From positions 248,001 to 312,000 of the forward strand of contig JAJTUP010000016.1 in the NCBI GenBank assembly GCA_021399435.1: a stretch of 64,000 nucleotides of DNA, in the 5' to 3' direction. The position numbers and the translations under genes are program-made. This DNA is from Diaporthe sp. PMI_573 (Eukaryota; Ascomycota; Sordariomycetes; Diaporthales; Diaporthaceae). Positions 21,169 through 32,863 of this stretch are shown one piece after another. The notes beneath the pieces were generated by a model. That model was not told where the DNA came from, did not search any database, and saw nothing but the letters and a program-made list of their open reading frames with translations. Positions within the stretch are counted from its first letter, which is position 1; each line of letters opens with the position of its first letter.

Positions 21169-22960
21169 CTAAGAACCACCCGGCCCGCCAAGAAGGGCAA
21201 ATCTTCGCACGATGCTCGGTCCATACTCGTCGTACTATTATGGAATTAGTGCCTGGATTTGTGTCCGAAGAACAGTATAAATCCGACTTACCTCCGCCTT
21301 GGTGTGGCAATACGACCTGAACTCGGGCGTCTGTCCCAGCAAACTACCTCCGAACCACGGACCATGCCTCTGCCTCTTGTGCGTGATGACCTGCACCTCC
21401 AGGCCACCGCTCCTCGCGCCTCCGCTGCGAACCTCGCTGGCGCGGATGCGGTTGTCGACCAGGTGCTTGATGTCCCTCTGCAGCCGGCGGCCAAAGTCCT
21501 TGTACAGCGTGCTACCACCCGAGAGCACGATGTTCTTGTACAGGCCACGACGGACGTCGATGGGGCTGGCCTGGATGACGCCGTCGACCACGGTGGGCAG
21601 GGGCGTCAGGAAGTCGGAGCTGTAGATCTCCGGGTTGAAGAAGATCTCGGGCGCCAGGAAGCGCTCGTAGCCCACGTCAACGGTGACCTTGCGTCCGCCG
21701 GGCTGGAGGACGGGGTGTTGGGCGAATCGCGTTGGATCCCGGTCGAAACGGCTGAACTCCTTGACGATATCCGGGCAAACGTAGCAGTGCTCCTCCTTGA
21801 TCTCCTGGGCAGTCTTGAGGGAAGAGTCGGGCTCGCCGCGGTCACGGAGGAGGGACTGGACGAAGTATGTGATATCGCGACCGGCGATGGGGATCGACTT
21901 GATCGAAGAGCCGATGACGTATCCCTCGGCGACGGGGATCACATGGGTGACACCGTCACCCGAGTCGATGACAGTTCCGGTCAGCGAGCGGTCCTGCACC
22001 TTGGAGGAGGTCCACGATGCGGCGAGGGCGAGGACGGCCTGCACGGCGATATATAGACCGGCGCAGTTGAAGGACTCGAAGAAGATCTCGGCGGTGTTTT
22101 CTCGGTTCTCGGGAGGGTTCAGGGGCTGGGAGATGAAGGTCAGCCAGCCGACGTGACAGCAGAGGGGCCGGCGTGATACGTACTGGTTCGGTGAGGAGGA
22201 AGTGGTGGTCTTCAGGCTCTACTCGCAAGTACTTGAAGATGGAGTTGGACCAGAAGCGTTCCATGTGATCCTGTGTGCAGCGTCAGCCAGCCGTCGTCAA
22301 GCATCCACGAAGTTGCCTGCTCCTACCCAGTTCTCTATTTGTCCATGGCGGATGGGGTAGTGTAGACCGTATCCTGCCTCCGTCAGAATAGTACCAGACC
22401 AGTCTCAGTCTCCGTATCGTGCTCACCAGGTCCACCAGATGCTGCTATTGCCTCATCGCCGATGAAGAAGTCCAGGTCCTCTGTGCCACGTTTCGAGTTG
22501 AGATGGCCGGAGGGGCCAGCACCGCCGGTCAGGAAAGATGGCTTGTTCCCAACAGCAGGACGGCCAGAGCCTGAGCCACCGGCGCCACCACCGGCACCTT
22601 TCGTTGCGATCGCGGTCGGGAAGACGAAGGATGGAGAGTCGTTGCCGGCGAAACCTGTACAATGGGTCTGTGTCAATGGGCTGCGGTGAGATTCGGGTGG
22701 GATGTCGGGGATTGGTCAAGTGTACCTAGCTTGGAGAAACCCGTGCCGCTGTAGTAGGAATGATTGTTAGCATGATGCGTCCGGAAGGGAGTACGGCGAC
22801 ACGTCTATGCGCGAATAGCTTCATCTTGGAGGGCGGTGCTTGCTCGACCAAACCCCCTGGTGGAAGTGGGGTCAGGCAGCTCCAGCTATGCCATGGGGTT
22901 CGTCCAGGGGGTGGGATTGACGTACTTGTCCATGACAACGGCGGGTGTTTGGTTGGCCAT
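21169..22960 (-). CDS. ARP3: Actin-related protein 3 (Arp2/3 complex)
   Basis: Predicted 439-aa Arp3, one of the two actin-like subunits of the Arp2/3 complex that nucleates branched actin at endocytic patches. Seven exons join in phase: 22926-22960, 22726-22748 (only 23 nt), 22427-22654, 22327-22373, 22184-22270, 21292-22125 and 21169-21234. Diagnostic segments are [102 protein letters not shown] and the C-terminal [18 protein letters not shown] Gly/Ser/Pro-rich insert of about 30 residues lies before the [10 protein letters not shown] segment. The ATP-binding loops are intact. The gene is rich in introns near its 5' end, as is usual for fungal actin-family genes. It is divergent from the taspase gene at 24638. 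Confidence 0.96.
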
Positions 22961-24637
22961 GATTGCGAGGGTGGGAGCTGCGCACAAGTCTGGATGGTTG
23001 GAGGTGGGATGCGCAGCTCTTGTCCGAATTGGCAAAGGCGACGGCGGTGGTGATGGTGTATGAGGTGTGGTGGGTAGGCAGGCACCTGGGAGAGATGCGG
23101 TTGCTGTTACTTGGCTTGCTTGGATACGCAAGTCGTAATGCGGTCAGGCCAAGCTAGCACCGTCTCTACCCAGCTACTGTGTAGCCAACGTACTCCGTAA
23201 GGCGAAGACGGTCCCCCCACCCCTGACCGTTCCTGTGGCGGCCCGTGTGGCGCCGACCTGAACTGTGGCGCTGCTCTCAGTACTCCGTACCTGGCTGCAG
23301 CATTGCCAGTGACCCCAACTACAACCTTGCTCAAGCACTCATCTTTGTGCCATTTCCAACTTCAGGGCTGCCCTCGACTCTATGGTATCTAACCATGAAA
23401 TCAATGATATTCCTCGGGACAACAATACTCTAGCACTTCAGGCTCGGTCAGGGTGCTGACGGGCCATGGCAAGATGTTGAATCCTGCTTGTCAATGACAC
23501 AGGCACGAGCGCCTTCACTCATCCACGACCTGCATCTCACCTGCCGCTTCTGGGACCTCCCAGGTCTCCTGCCACCTGCTGGCCAAGCGCAAGTGACGTC
23601 TAGCTGCTGCGCAGACCATAAACCATTACATGTCAGTCCTTGTATTTTTTCTCGTTGTTTTCACAACATCATCATCCACAGGGGAATTATTCCCGGCTCC
23701 TGTGGACAGACACCATTCGTTACTCCATCCAGGAATTCCACCATTCGCCTCATCACACGAACATCTCCAGCCTGAGCCTACACTTTGCTTCCCGTGTATT
23801 GTCTTATTTTCGGTGGTGGCCTCACTTCTGAATGTCATCGTCCCAGCACTTTCTAAGCCCAAGTATTATCCAGAATTTGCTTGGTCTCTGCGAAACAACA
23901 ACCGGACACCAGGCTGTGAGGAATCCTTGATCAGCTGGTAGGTGTCTCTCTTGTTGAATAACCCCCTTTGTCTCCTGGGGCATATCATCTTCCCATCTGT
24001 CCCTTTATTTGCTTGTGGCCATGGTTCACCTCCAAAGCTTGTCCGCCAGCCATGCCTCCCAGCTCTGTGGCCCGAATGTCATGGCCTGTGATAGTGCGGA
24101 CTGCGGCATCACCTGGCAGCTGCTCAATTTCTTTAAGGAGGTTGAGTTCTTCGGTCAGGATGTCGAGGCCATACACAGCAATCCGGACCACCAAATCGCC
24201 AGCAGAGTCTCCGACTTGCCTCGCTGAGAACGAGTTGATTTCCACGAAATGACTGGGCAAACACGAGTGCAGAGTGATTCACTGCCCCTTTCCTCATCCC
24301 GAGTTGTGGGCAATGCCGAGTTCTACCAGAAGTAGCTCGGTTAGAATCACTTTTACCTGGTCCATAAATGCACTTGAGATCGCGGACTTTTCCCGAGAGT
24401 TTTGACCTCGCCTTTTCCATTTCACTGACTTGGGAAACAGGGTTTGTCGGCGTCAGGTTTCCGACCGCTTCACCCTCTCTCCATTAACTCGTCAAACTTG
24501 GTCGAAATTGCTGTTTCTTCCGTTACCAGCCAGACGCCCACCTTGAATTCCTTCTTGCTTCGCTCGAGGCCTTCGAACAGAGTCCGAACAAACCTGCCCT
24601 GACTTCTACGAACCCTGCCAGCGAAGAACTTGCAACC
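22961..24637. promoter_or_regulatory. Intergenic between divergent ARP3 and taspase genes
   Basis: About 1.7 kb that should hold both promoters. A minus-strand frame open at 23985-24260 reads like protein (GLDILTEELNLLKEIEQLPGD) but has no ATG of its own. An ATG-started minus-strand exon near 24420 has a possible GTAAAA donor, but I could not join it in phase. I leave it unannotated as a possible small gene or relic. Confidence 0.4.
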
Positions 24638-26598
24638 ATGGGCTCCCCTGATCCAAACGCTCACTTTTTCGGTCCCTTGACCCCCTCGAAGCCATCGCCA
24701 GCCTTAGACGTCTTTGAAGACAAGCTTGGTGTCGGTGCTGACGGCACGGTCGACCGTCTCATCAAGAAGCGTGGCTCGACCAGCGACCAGCGCCCGTCAA
24801 TGGCCGTCTTTGTCCACGCCGGCGCCGGCTACCACAGCATCCAGAACGAGAATGTTCACCTCACTATGTGTGCAAGGTTAGTCCTCTCGCGGCCTCAACT
24901 CTTCCCATGGACCGCCTCGTATAGCATCATCTGTACTGACAAACGCCAGGGCCGCCCAAGCGGCCATGAAGTGCTTGAAGGGTGGTGGCTCGGCCACTGA
25001 CGCCGTAGAGGCCGCCATCGTGGTTCTCGAGAACAACGACATCACCAACGCAGGCTATGGAAGCAACCTATCAGCCGATGGCACTGTTGAGTGCGATGCC
25101 ACCATCGTCGACCACTTTGGACGTAGCGGGGCTTGTGGCGCTGTTTCCCGTAAGTCACTAATTCAACGTGTCGCGCATGCCAATTCTTCACCAACTAACC
25201 TCTTTCGTTTGCTCAGACATCAAAAACCCCATCTCGCTTGCGAAGCTCATCCTTGATACAAGCCTGAGGCCCCTGACCCTTCGGCGCGTGCCTCCCAACA
25301 TCTTGGTCGGTAAGGGGGCCACGAAGTTTGCGTTGGAGCACGGAATGTCTCTCGTCCCGAACAAGGCACTCATATCCAAGAACGCTCATCAACGTTATGT
25401 GAAGTGGTGCGAGGACCTCCGCAAGGCTCAGGCGCGTGTTACGCCACAGTCTGGGCAGACGCCAGAGTTGACTTCTCCTGAGGAGGCCAAGTACAGCTCG
25501 GTCCGCTTGCCCGCTGCCGAGCCTGCCGTCCAGACCGAGGTTCTTGCCGGATTGCAGTCTCTGGCCAGTACCAAGCCTGGCAAAGGCCCCATGATGCGCG
25601 ACCACTCGTCTGCTCTTCTCACAGGAATGTGGAATGAGGGTCAGCCCGACTCGCCTTCCGACTCTGCCTCGCCCAGCGCACCCAATTCCGACCCCGTCAC
25701 CCCCACCAAGCCGTCGCCTCTCGCGGCTCTCCAGAACGGAATCCAAACCCTTACCAAACCCCAACGAGGTGTTGATGCGACTCGCCCCATTGACTCTACT
25801 GATGGCCCGATAAGGGAATCCCGTGTCAAGCGCCTCAAGACCTCTTCCGACGACCACATCGATACAGCTAACGGCACGAGTGACTTCTCGGATGACTCCT
25901 GGGAGTGGGTCGACCAAGCCATCGCCGACAAGCTCTTCTCCCAACCCTCCAGCAAGATCGACCTCACCGAGCTGACGGCCGAGCCCGACAACGCCGACAA
26001 CGACAAGGTCACAGACACTATTGGTGCCATTGCGATCGACGGCCTGGGCAACATGGCAGCGGGGTCCTCCTCGGGCGGCATCGGCATGAAGCACATAGGA
26101 CGCGTTGGGCCGGCGGCGCTCGTGGGCATTGGCACGTTTGTGATCCCGCGGGACCCGGAGGACGACGAGTCCCGCTGCGTGGCGACCGTGACGAGCGGCA
26201 CGGGCGAGCACATGGCTACGACCATGGCGGCTCACAAGTGCGCGGACCGCCTGTACCACATGACGAAAGCGGGCTCCGGCGGCGACAACACGGGGGACGT
26301 GCTGGACGAGGGCACTATCATGGCCGACTTTGTCACGCGCGACTTCATGGGCCACCCGGGCGTGCGGAACCAGACCAGCGCGGGGGCCATCGGGGTCCTC
26401 GCCGTCAAGGCCACTGCTGCTGGGATCTATATGCACTGGGCGCATAACACGGACTCGTTTGCCCTCGCGCACATGGCGTCGTACCACAAGGAGCCTAAGT
26501 GTGTCATGAGCCGGCTCGCGGGCGGGAAGGGGCCCGTCAATATTGGTGCGCAGAAGGTCCTTCGGGATCATGCTGCTGGGTCTAAGGCGCGTGACTGA
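24638..26598 (+). CDS. Threonine aspartase (taspase), Ntn-hydrolase family
   Basis: Predicted 606-aa member of the asparaginase-2/taspase family, N-terminal-nucleophile hydrolases made as an inactive proenzyme and self-cleaved into alpha and beta subunits. Exons 24638-24876, 24950-25149 and 25217-26598 join in phase. The alpha part contains VFVHAGAGYHS, GGGSATDAVEAAIVVLEN and NAGYGSNL. The beta part begins at the expected nucleophile Thr414 in DTIGAIAIDGLGN, followed by GSSSGGIGMKHIGRVG and SGTGEHM. Residues of roughly 215-405 between the two halves are Pro/Ser/Thr-rich and look disordered, making a long linker that should be partly removed on activation. In animals taspase cuts after Asp in transcription regulators; fungal targets are not established. 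A plain asparaginase or glycosylasparaginase activity is a less likely alternative. Confidence 0.88.
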
Positions 26599-28209
26599 GA
26601 GACGTCTGCGGCGGCGCAATGACTTTTCGATACCTCTCGTCAAATGGCGATGATCATCGGTCTCGGCACTTGATATTGCACCGACGGCAATCTCAGCATC
26701 TTGCGCTTCACCAAAATTTTCGACCTTGACGGCTGTTTCCCTACCATCGTTTGCATTGCGGTCTAGCATGGATGACCGCGTGCTTCGTCTCGTTTGGAGC
26801 ACTTTCCGGTGGTCGGCACTGTCTGCATAACAGCATGGGCATGCATGATGCGGCGTTTGTCATCTCGTTTTACAACTGCTTGGTGATACCCATTTGCTAC
26901 GACTGCTCTTTTCGACATTCGGCGGTACATCTCGTTTCCTTCTGGACTGGTTGGTTGCGGCTAGTCTGTCTGGTTGTTTGGTTCTGCGTCTTCGGCTGAC
27001 ACAAGCAGTTAACGCCATACGCCTAGATCGCCAACTTCCCGGACACTTGATTGTGGGATTCAACCCTCGTGTTTCATCGGAAGAACACAGATTTCCTTTT
27101 GCTTTCATGTTTTATCTTTCCTGGCCTTTCCTTTTCCCTCGATCCTACACAGCGGTCTAGCTTGGACGACTGCTACCGAGGGCACACCTAACTACGTACC
27201 AAGTCAAGCACGGCGAGAGAAGGTTCCTCCTAACACCGCTCTTCGACCTGGACCGGTGGAGCGAAGGAGGGCTTATCCATCTCGCTCCTACACGACTGCG
27301 CCCTGCTGGCCTGGCACGAAAGTGGACAGAAGGCACAACTGGATCTCGCTTAGTGATCAATGGCACGTCTTCAAATGGGTGGTCAGGATGGAATTGAAAG
27401 CGCTGGCATGGATAACCAGTCTCCCGGGGTCAGTGGGTGAGGATTGAGCTGGATCTGGCTAGATTGTGCTGCAAGGGCCCGCGCTCTCGTTTTCCTGCTC
27501 GTTTTATTTGCCTAGCCTAGACCGTCTCGATAGACTGCACAATTACAGATCATTTCTTAGAAGCTTGAAGGGTTCGTTGATGGTGTGTGATATGCCGCAA
27601 GAAACTGCGTGCCTGCGTGCCTGCGTGCCTGCGTGCTTGTACCGTGAATGGCTTCGAGGGTTTGAACGCCTCGCCACGGTAGGTTCTTTGGGGCTGTAAA
27701 TTCCGAGTTGGCCATGGGCGCTGCACTGTTTCTATTTCTTCATCTCTCTATCTCTCGTCGACCTGTCTGTTATACACGGCTAACTCGGCCTCTCGTTCCC
27801 CCCACTGTAGCATGGTTGGCTGGATATTCTAGGTATCCGTGTATACATGCGAGACTGGCTTGCCCGCTGGGGTATCTCATCTGACTAAAATCGTCATTGT
27901 CTCATGTTCTTCCATCTCGCTCTTTTTTATGTCCGTTTTAGCGGTCAATTCTATGGCCCGTTGAGCTGGCTGGGCCCTTCTCGCTCAACTGGACCGTCGG
28001 GCGACCTCCCGATCTACCCGGCTGTCATCGGCGTGCCACCAAAATTCGTTTATATCACAGATAATCAGGTTTCGTTTCATGGCGTACTCGGTTGCTCGCG
28101 CAGGATCTCCAACACGGAGATGCACAGCGAGTTTCAGGCGTCGAGGGACGTGCCATCTTCAAGCCCGTATCCAAAGCACGGCTCTCTCTCCGACGGGACA
28201 CCTCCCCAC
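26599..28209. other. Intergenic between convergent genes, no gene recognised
   Basis: About 1.6 kb between the taspase and TFB4 3' ends. Part is pyrimidine-rich, and a small CGTGCCTG-type direct repeat sits at 27608-27640. Frames are short and without codon bias. An unannotated non-coding transcript cannot be excluded. Confidence 0.4.
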
Positions 28210-29481
28210 TCAGCCCGGCCTCGGCGTCCCCACGGCGCTGCCGGGCTGCTCGCTGCCGATGGGCTCCCCGTTGAGCCCGATCTTCCTCTTCTTCTTCCTC
28301 CTGCGCGGGACGACGGCGGGGCGGGCGCCGTACGTGCCGAGGGCGAGCCTGTTGCCGCAGGTCAGGCACTCCGCGTCCTGGGGCACCTCGCAGAAGATGG
28401 ACAGGCAGATGCTGCAGACGAAGCCCGTGTCGATGACCTTGCGGTGGCAGAAGCAGGCGGCGCGGAAGTCGACGCTCACGGTCGACGGGCTGACCAGCTG
28501 GTTCATGCCCGCGCCGCCTCCCCCGCCGCCGCCGCCACCGCCGTGGTCGTCCTCGTCGTCGTGCTTGGTTGAGCCGGCCGTGTTCGAGGTGGTTGTCATT
28601 ACCGTCTTGGCGGAGGATATGGAAGACGCAAAGCCGAAGAGGAGGTATGTCAGGAGGCCCTGGGGGCTGGCGGCCTCCATGAATGTGCCGCGGGTGATGT
28701 AGCTCGCCTGCTGGAGGAAGGTGGCGCTGCCGTGGAGGGAGAGGATGTCGATGGGGATGCCGGCGTGGCTGGCGGCGAAGACGGAGTTCATGGTGGGGAT
28801 GTATTGGGCCGGTGAGCTCTCTGAGACGGAGACGACGAGGATCCTGGCATGCAGGCCCGTGAGGAGGCCGGCGCGCTGGGCGGAGAGGTTGGCGGTGGTG
28901 GAGCCGCCGTTCTTCTTGGCGGCGAGGGTGGAGGCGTCGGCGCTGTCGTTGGCGGAGAGGAGGATGGAGGTCTTGTTGATGTGCGAGAGGGCGAGGGTCA
29001 GGGCGCCGGAGATCTGGGTGGTTGTGGTGGCCAGGTCGGACTCGGTGGTGGACGACATGAGGTCGCGCAGGGAGGCGAAGATGGCGGACTCGATCTGGGC
29101 GAACTGGGGGTACTTGTTGGCGGCGGCGGCGTTGCGCTTCTTAGGCGGCGGTATTGAGGGGTGGTCGGCGTCGGTCATCTCGATGTCTCCGTCCTGCCGG
29201 GCATTGCCTCGCGGCCGTGCCTCCCTGGGCTTTGGGCGGGGAGGGTAGAGCCATACTGCGCGGTTGGTATGGGAGGCTACCAGCGCGACCTGGTTGGTGC
29301 TGCTGAATGCGAGTTGGGAGTTGACGAAGACGAGGATGTTGGCGAGGGCCTTGGAGATGGGCAGCTCGCGCTTGAGGGCTGCCCAGGCGCGTGGGTTTGT
29401 GTCGATGACGATCGCACAGAGCGAGGGCGTCTCCTCCGTGGCGTAGATCTCGTAGTGGTCGGTGGCGTCGACAGCGTCCAT
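28210..29481 (-). CDS. TFB4: TFIIH core subunit Tfb4/p34
   Basis: Single-exon gene for 423 aa. Tfb4 is the p34 subunit of the TFIIH core, needed for transcription initiation by RNA polymerase II and for nucleotide excision repair in the nucleus. The N-terminal von Willebrand A-like domain starts at PSLCAIVIDTNPRAW and runs through LANILVFVNSQLAF, ARILVVSVSESSPAQYIPTMN and GIPIDILSLHGS. The C-terminal zinc-binding module is visible as CFCHRKVIDTGFVCSICLS, FCEVPQDAECLTCG. A basic tail RRRKKKRKIG follows, suitable as a nuclear signal. Two insertions are unusual: a charged Pro/Arg-rich loop near residues 80-115 and a run of ten glycines before the zinc module. The start codon gives an N-terminus collinear with the family. 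Confidence 0.95.
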   Translation of the reverse strand: MDAVDATDHYEIYATEETPSLCAIVIDTNPRAWAALKRELPISKALANILVFVNSQLAFSSTNQVALVASHTNRAVWLYPPRPKPREARPRGNARQDGDIEMTDADHPSIPPPKKRNAAAANKYPQFAQIESAIFASLRDLMSSTTESDLATTTTQISGALTLALSHINKTSILLSANDSADASTLAAKKNGGSTTANLSAQRAGLLTGLHARILVVSVSESSPAQYIPTMNSVFAASHAGIPIDILSLHGSATFLQQASYITRGTFMEAASPQGLLTYLLFGFASSISSAKTVMTTTSNTAGSTKHDDEDDHGGGGGGGGGGAGMNQLVSPSTVSVDFRAACFCHRKVIDTGFVCSICLSIFCEVPQDAECLTCGNRLALGTYGARPAVVPRRRKKKRKIGLNGEPIGSEQPGSAVGTPRPG

Positions 29482-30666
29482 GGTGGACGTGGGCCGTTGG
29501 CCTCCTGGTGCCGTGACACTGTCGACTGGGCTGCTGTTGTGTTCAGCGTCTCGAGGTTTGGGGGAACTGAGTGACTGCCAGGTGTGTGTAGTGTTTTGTG
29601 GTTTGGCAGTCTATGTGAGGTCGAGTCCAGTGGCGACGTTGATGGGGTTGGGGGCGGGCGGGCAGGCGGGCAGGCAGGCAGACGAAGCTTCACGGATTGA
29701 ATTCCGCGCCCTGCGTTTAACTCCTAGCTCTCGGCGCCCAGCTGGTAGTACCACCGCAGCAGCCAATCTTATCTGATGTGCGAGGTGGTTGTGCAGCCGC
29801 AGCCGCATCGGCAGGACCCGAGTCGCGGTCCCAGTTCAGATGAGACCTGCAGCTAGCTGGGTTAGGTGCTGGGTTAGGTGCTAGGTTAGGTGCTAGGTAT
29901 GCTGTCAAATACCAATCGGGATTAAGTATCCATGTACCTACAAGTACCGTCCTCCCTGGCCACAGTGGTTCGGGCATAAAATGGTGCGGTACGGTGTGCG
30001 TGTGGTACGGCGAGGTACGAAACGGTGCGATAACGGTGTGCGGGCCAGCTCCAATCTTGCTCATGGCCCATCTCCATCTCGTTCTCCATCTTTTGTCCGG
30101 AAGGAGGGGCACAACAGCCACAGCAGACTCATGTTCATACCCACGTCCATGGATGCTCAAGTGCGACCAGACAGACCACTCCTGGCCCCAGATGGTTCGC
30201 TATCGTCCCAGCCAGCGCGCACCTTGCACCTCGACCTTGATTATCCATCGGGGCCCCTCAAAAGTGTCAGCACCATCGGACGAGTGATTTTTTGGAACTT
30301 CTCTTCGCCGGTCAAGCAAGTCGCGTGAAACCCGAGCCAAGATCACATCCCCGCGGGTATTGCGTGCGTTCAAGCCAGAACTGCTTACCCCCTCAACAAC
30401 TCGTGCATTTATAAACGAGTCTATCTGGTCAGTCGATCAACCGGTCCAGTCGATTGATCTAGCCTGCATACCTCAGTCCACAAGCTACAGCTGTAGCTCC
30501 AAACTGCAACCGCGGGGTCATCAGCTCCTCAACGCTTCTTTGGGCTTCGGTTGTCTTCCCCCAACCAAGACGTGACTTTTCTCATCCTCACCTGATAGAC
30601 CAGGTCCAACATACCTTAATCTGCCAGGACAAAACGCTCTAATCAAAGTCCCCTCGGACATTCGTC
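29482..30666. promoter_or_regulatory. Intergenic between divergent TFB4 and the UNC-45-like gene
   Basis: A 1.2-kb spacer that should hold both promoters. It contains a GGCAGGCG-type low-complexity tract at 29650-29685 and the 12-bp repeat listed separately. No gene was seen. Confidence 0.45.
29857..29901 (+). repeat. 12-bp tandem repeat with a telomere-like core
   Basis: Three full units and one partial of CTGGGTTAGGTG, with one base change (G to A) in later units. The GGGTTAGG core resembles the fungal telomere repeat TTAGGG but does not match it throughout. It lies about 380 bp upstream of TFB4. Confidence 0.85.
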
Positions 30667-32863
30667 ATGATGGAGACAGTCAACGAGTATGCTAAGCAGG
30701 ACTTGTCTAAGCTGGGCAGGGAAGACCAGACGCTGCTGCTGTTCGCGCGGTTGATGGAGGGCGGCCAGGATGACGGTGACACCGTCAAGGACCTCGACTC
30801 GCTCACCAAGCTCCTACACGATGATCCCGAGGCCAGGAAGAAGGAAAAGTCAATATGCGACGTCATCGATACCGACTGCCTCGACACCATCCTCTGCTAC
30901 CTCGACATGCGACAGCCCGATATCGTCCGCGGCCATGCCACCCTCACAGCCTCCGCCTACCTCAAAGCCTCCGGCGCTGACGGCTCCAAGAAGCTGCAAG
31001 ACTTCTTCCAGGACCGCGTCAAGCGGGGCACTTACGACGACTACATCGTCGCCTTCTGCGTCGCCGCCGCCATCTTCCCCATCGTCCCCGACCTCATCAC
31101 CGAGCTGTTTCTCAGCGAGGGCTTCCTGCCCAGCCTGGGACCGCTCATGCGCAGGAAATGGAAGAGCCGGAAGGTCGAGACGGCGTGCCTGGAGATGCTG
31201 AACGCGGCGTGCATGAACCAGCAGTGCCGGGAGGCCGTCCAGAAATACTGCGTGGAGTGGCTGGAGGAGGTTGTCGACCAGGACCCTGACGAGGCCGTCA
31301 AGTCCATGTACGTCCGCGGCGCCGACGGTTCACAGAGCGAGGAAGGCTCCGTCTCCATGCGAAGGCACTCGGAAACCGTCCAGCACCTGGCTGCTGTTAT
31401 ACTTGCCAAGTTAAGGGTTAGAACTCCCGCCTCAATGCGACATCCTTCCGTCATCACCGATGAGCCCGAGGAGCTGGACGTCTAACTGACAGTTGGACAA
31501 CCAGGCAATACAACCTGCCCGCGCACCAGACGGCAACGGCAACGACTCGGAGCGGGTCCAGCAGGCGAGCACCACCATCGAGGAACTGTCCAAGATGTTC
31601 ACCGACATGTTGGTCAAGGACCCAGAACACGCGCGGAATAACTCCATCGAGGGTCTGGCCTATGCATCGCTACGATCGAACGTGAAGGAGGATCTCTCCA
31701 AGAACAAGGAGTTCCTCAAGCAGCTCGTCAAGACCCTGGAGAATGCGACACCAAAGTCACCACTCACCTATGGAGCCCTGACTATACTGGTCAATCTCAC
31801 CCATTTCCAGCCCAACAAGTCTGAAGAAGACAAGAAGATGGACCAGCTCAAGGCATACGCCAATGCAGCGGGCAAGATCGCGCCGGATCCTCTAAACGAC
31901 ACCGAGCACGTCACAGCCCGGTGCAAAGCAGTCTTCGAAGCAGGCGTCACGCCCGTCCTGGTAACGCACAGCAAGAACGGTTCCGTAGCATCGCTAGCCC
32001 TCATTATATCGATCATCAACTCCCTCTCCCAGATCACCAGCATTCGCGGTCTACTAGCCCAGCAGGGCGCCGTCCGGCTCCTCATAGCAGCCTGGAACGC
32101 CCTTCCCTCCTCCGAGGCGCAGCCAAAACGCGTGGCCGCCCAGGCCCTCGCCCGCATCCTCATATCCACCAACCCAGCCCTAGTCTTTGGCGGCACACGG
32201 CCCACCCCACAGAGCGCAGCCATCCGGCCACTGGTATCCATCATCACCCCAGACCAGGACGCCGAGACGCGCGACCTCCTCCCGACCTTCGAATCCCTCA
32301 TGGCCCTGACCAACCTGGCGTCCACAGACGACGACACGCGGGGGGCCATCGTGCGGCAGGCCTGGCCCGAGCTGGAGGAGCAGATGCTGTCGACCAATGC
32401 GCTGGTGACCAAGGCGGCGGTGGAGCTAGTGTGCAACCTGGTGCAGTGCGTGGAGGCGATCGCGCTGTACGCAGACGGGTCGGCCAAGGCCCGCGACAGG
32501 CTGCACATCCTCCTCGCGCTCGCGGACGCCGAGGACGAGGGGACGCGCAGCGGGGCAGGCGGCGCGCTTGCCACGCTCGCGGGCGTCGAGGAGGTCGTCA
32601 CGGCGCTGCTGGCGCGCGAGCGCGGCGTGCGCAACGTGCTGGGCCTGTGCGCCGACGAGGACAGCGAGGATATACGGCACCGCGGGGTGTTTGTCGTGTA
32701 TAGCCTCGTCACTATGGAGGGGGACGTCGGCGCGCGCGCGAGGGGTAAGATCCGCGAGGAGGGCGGTGTCGATGTCCTCCGGGAGTGTGCGCGCCGCACG
32801 AGGAGGCCTGAGGTGTTGGATTTGGCCGTGCAGGCTATGAAGTTGATTATGGAGGAGAATTAG
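30667..32863 (+). CDS. SHE4: UNC-45/She4-like myosin co-chaperone
   Basis: Predicted 702-aa protein of the UNC-45/Cro1/She4 family, which helps fold and stabilise myosin motors and so supports endocytosis and cell polarity. Two exons, 30667-31416 and 31505-32863, join in phase; reading through the intron would stop at 31485. The protein is almost entirely helical with armadillo-like repeats. The central part has VETACLEMLNAACMNQQCREAV, and ASTTIEELSKMFTDML follows the splice. The C-terminal UCS region is seen in SPLTYGALTILVNLT, AAQALARILISTNPALVF, LTNLASTDDDTRGAIVRQA and AVELVCNLVQC. There is no N-terminal TPR domain, as usual for fungal members. The gene symbol is the yeast equivalent. Two adjacent ATG codons make the exact start uncertain by one residue. 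Confidence 0.9.

Noticed and set aside
25213..26802. 529-codon minus-strand frame over the taspase gene
   Set aside because: Antisense shadow; Arg/Val/Gly/His-rich product with no domain, while the sense strand encodes a clear Ntn hydrolase.
31768..32799. 343-codon minus-strand frame over the UNC-45-like gene
   Set aside because: Ser/Arg-rich shadow produced by high GC content of the sense gene.
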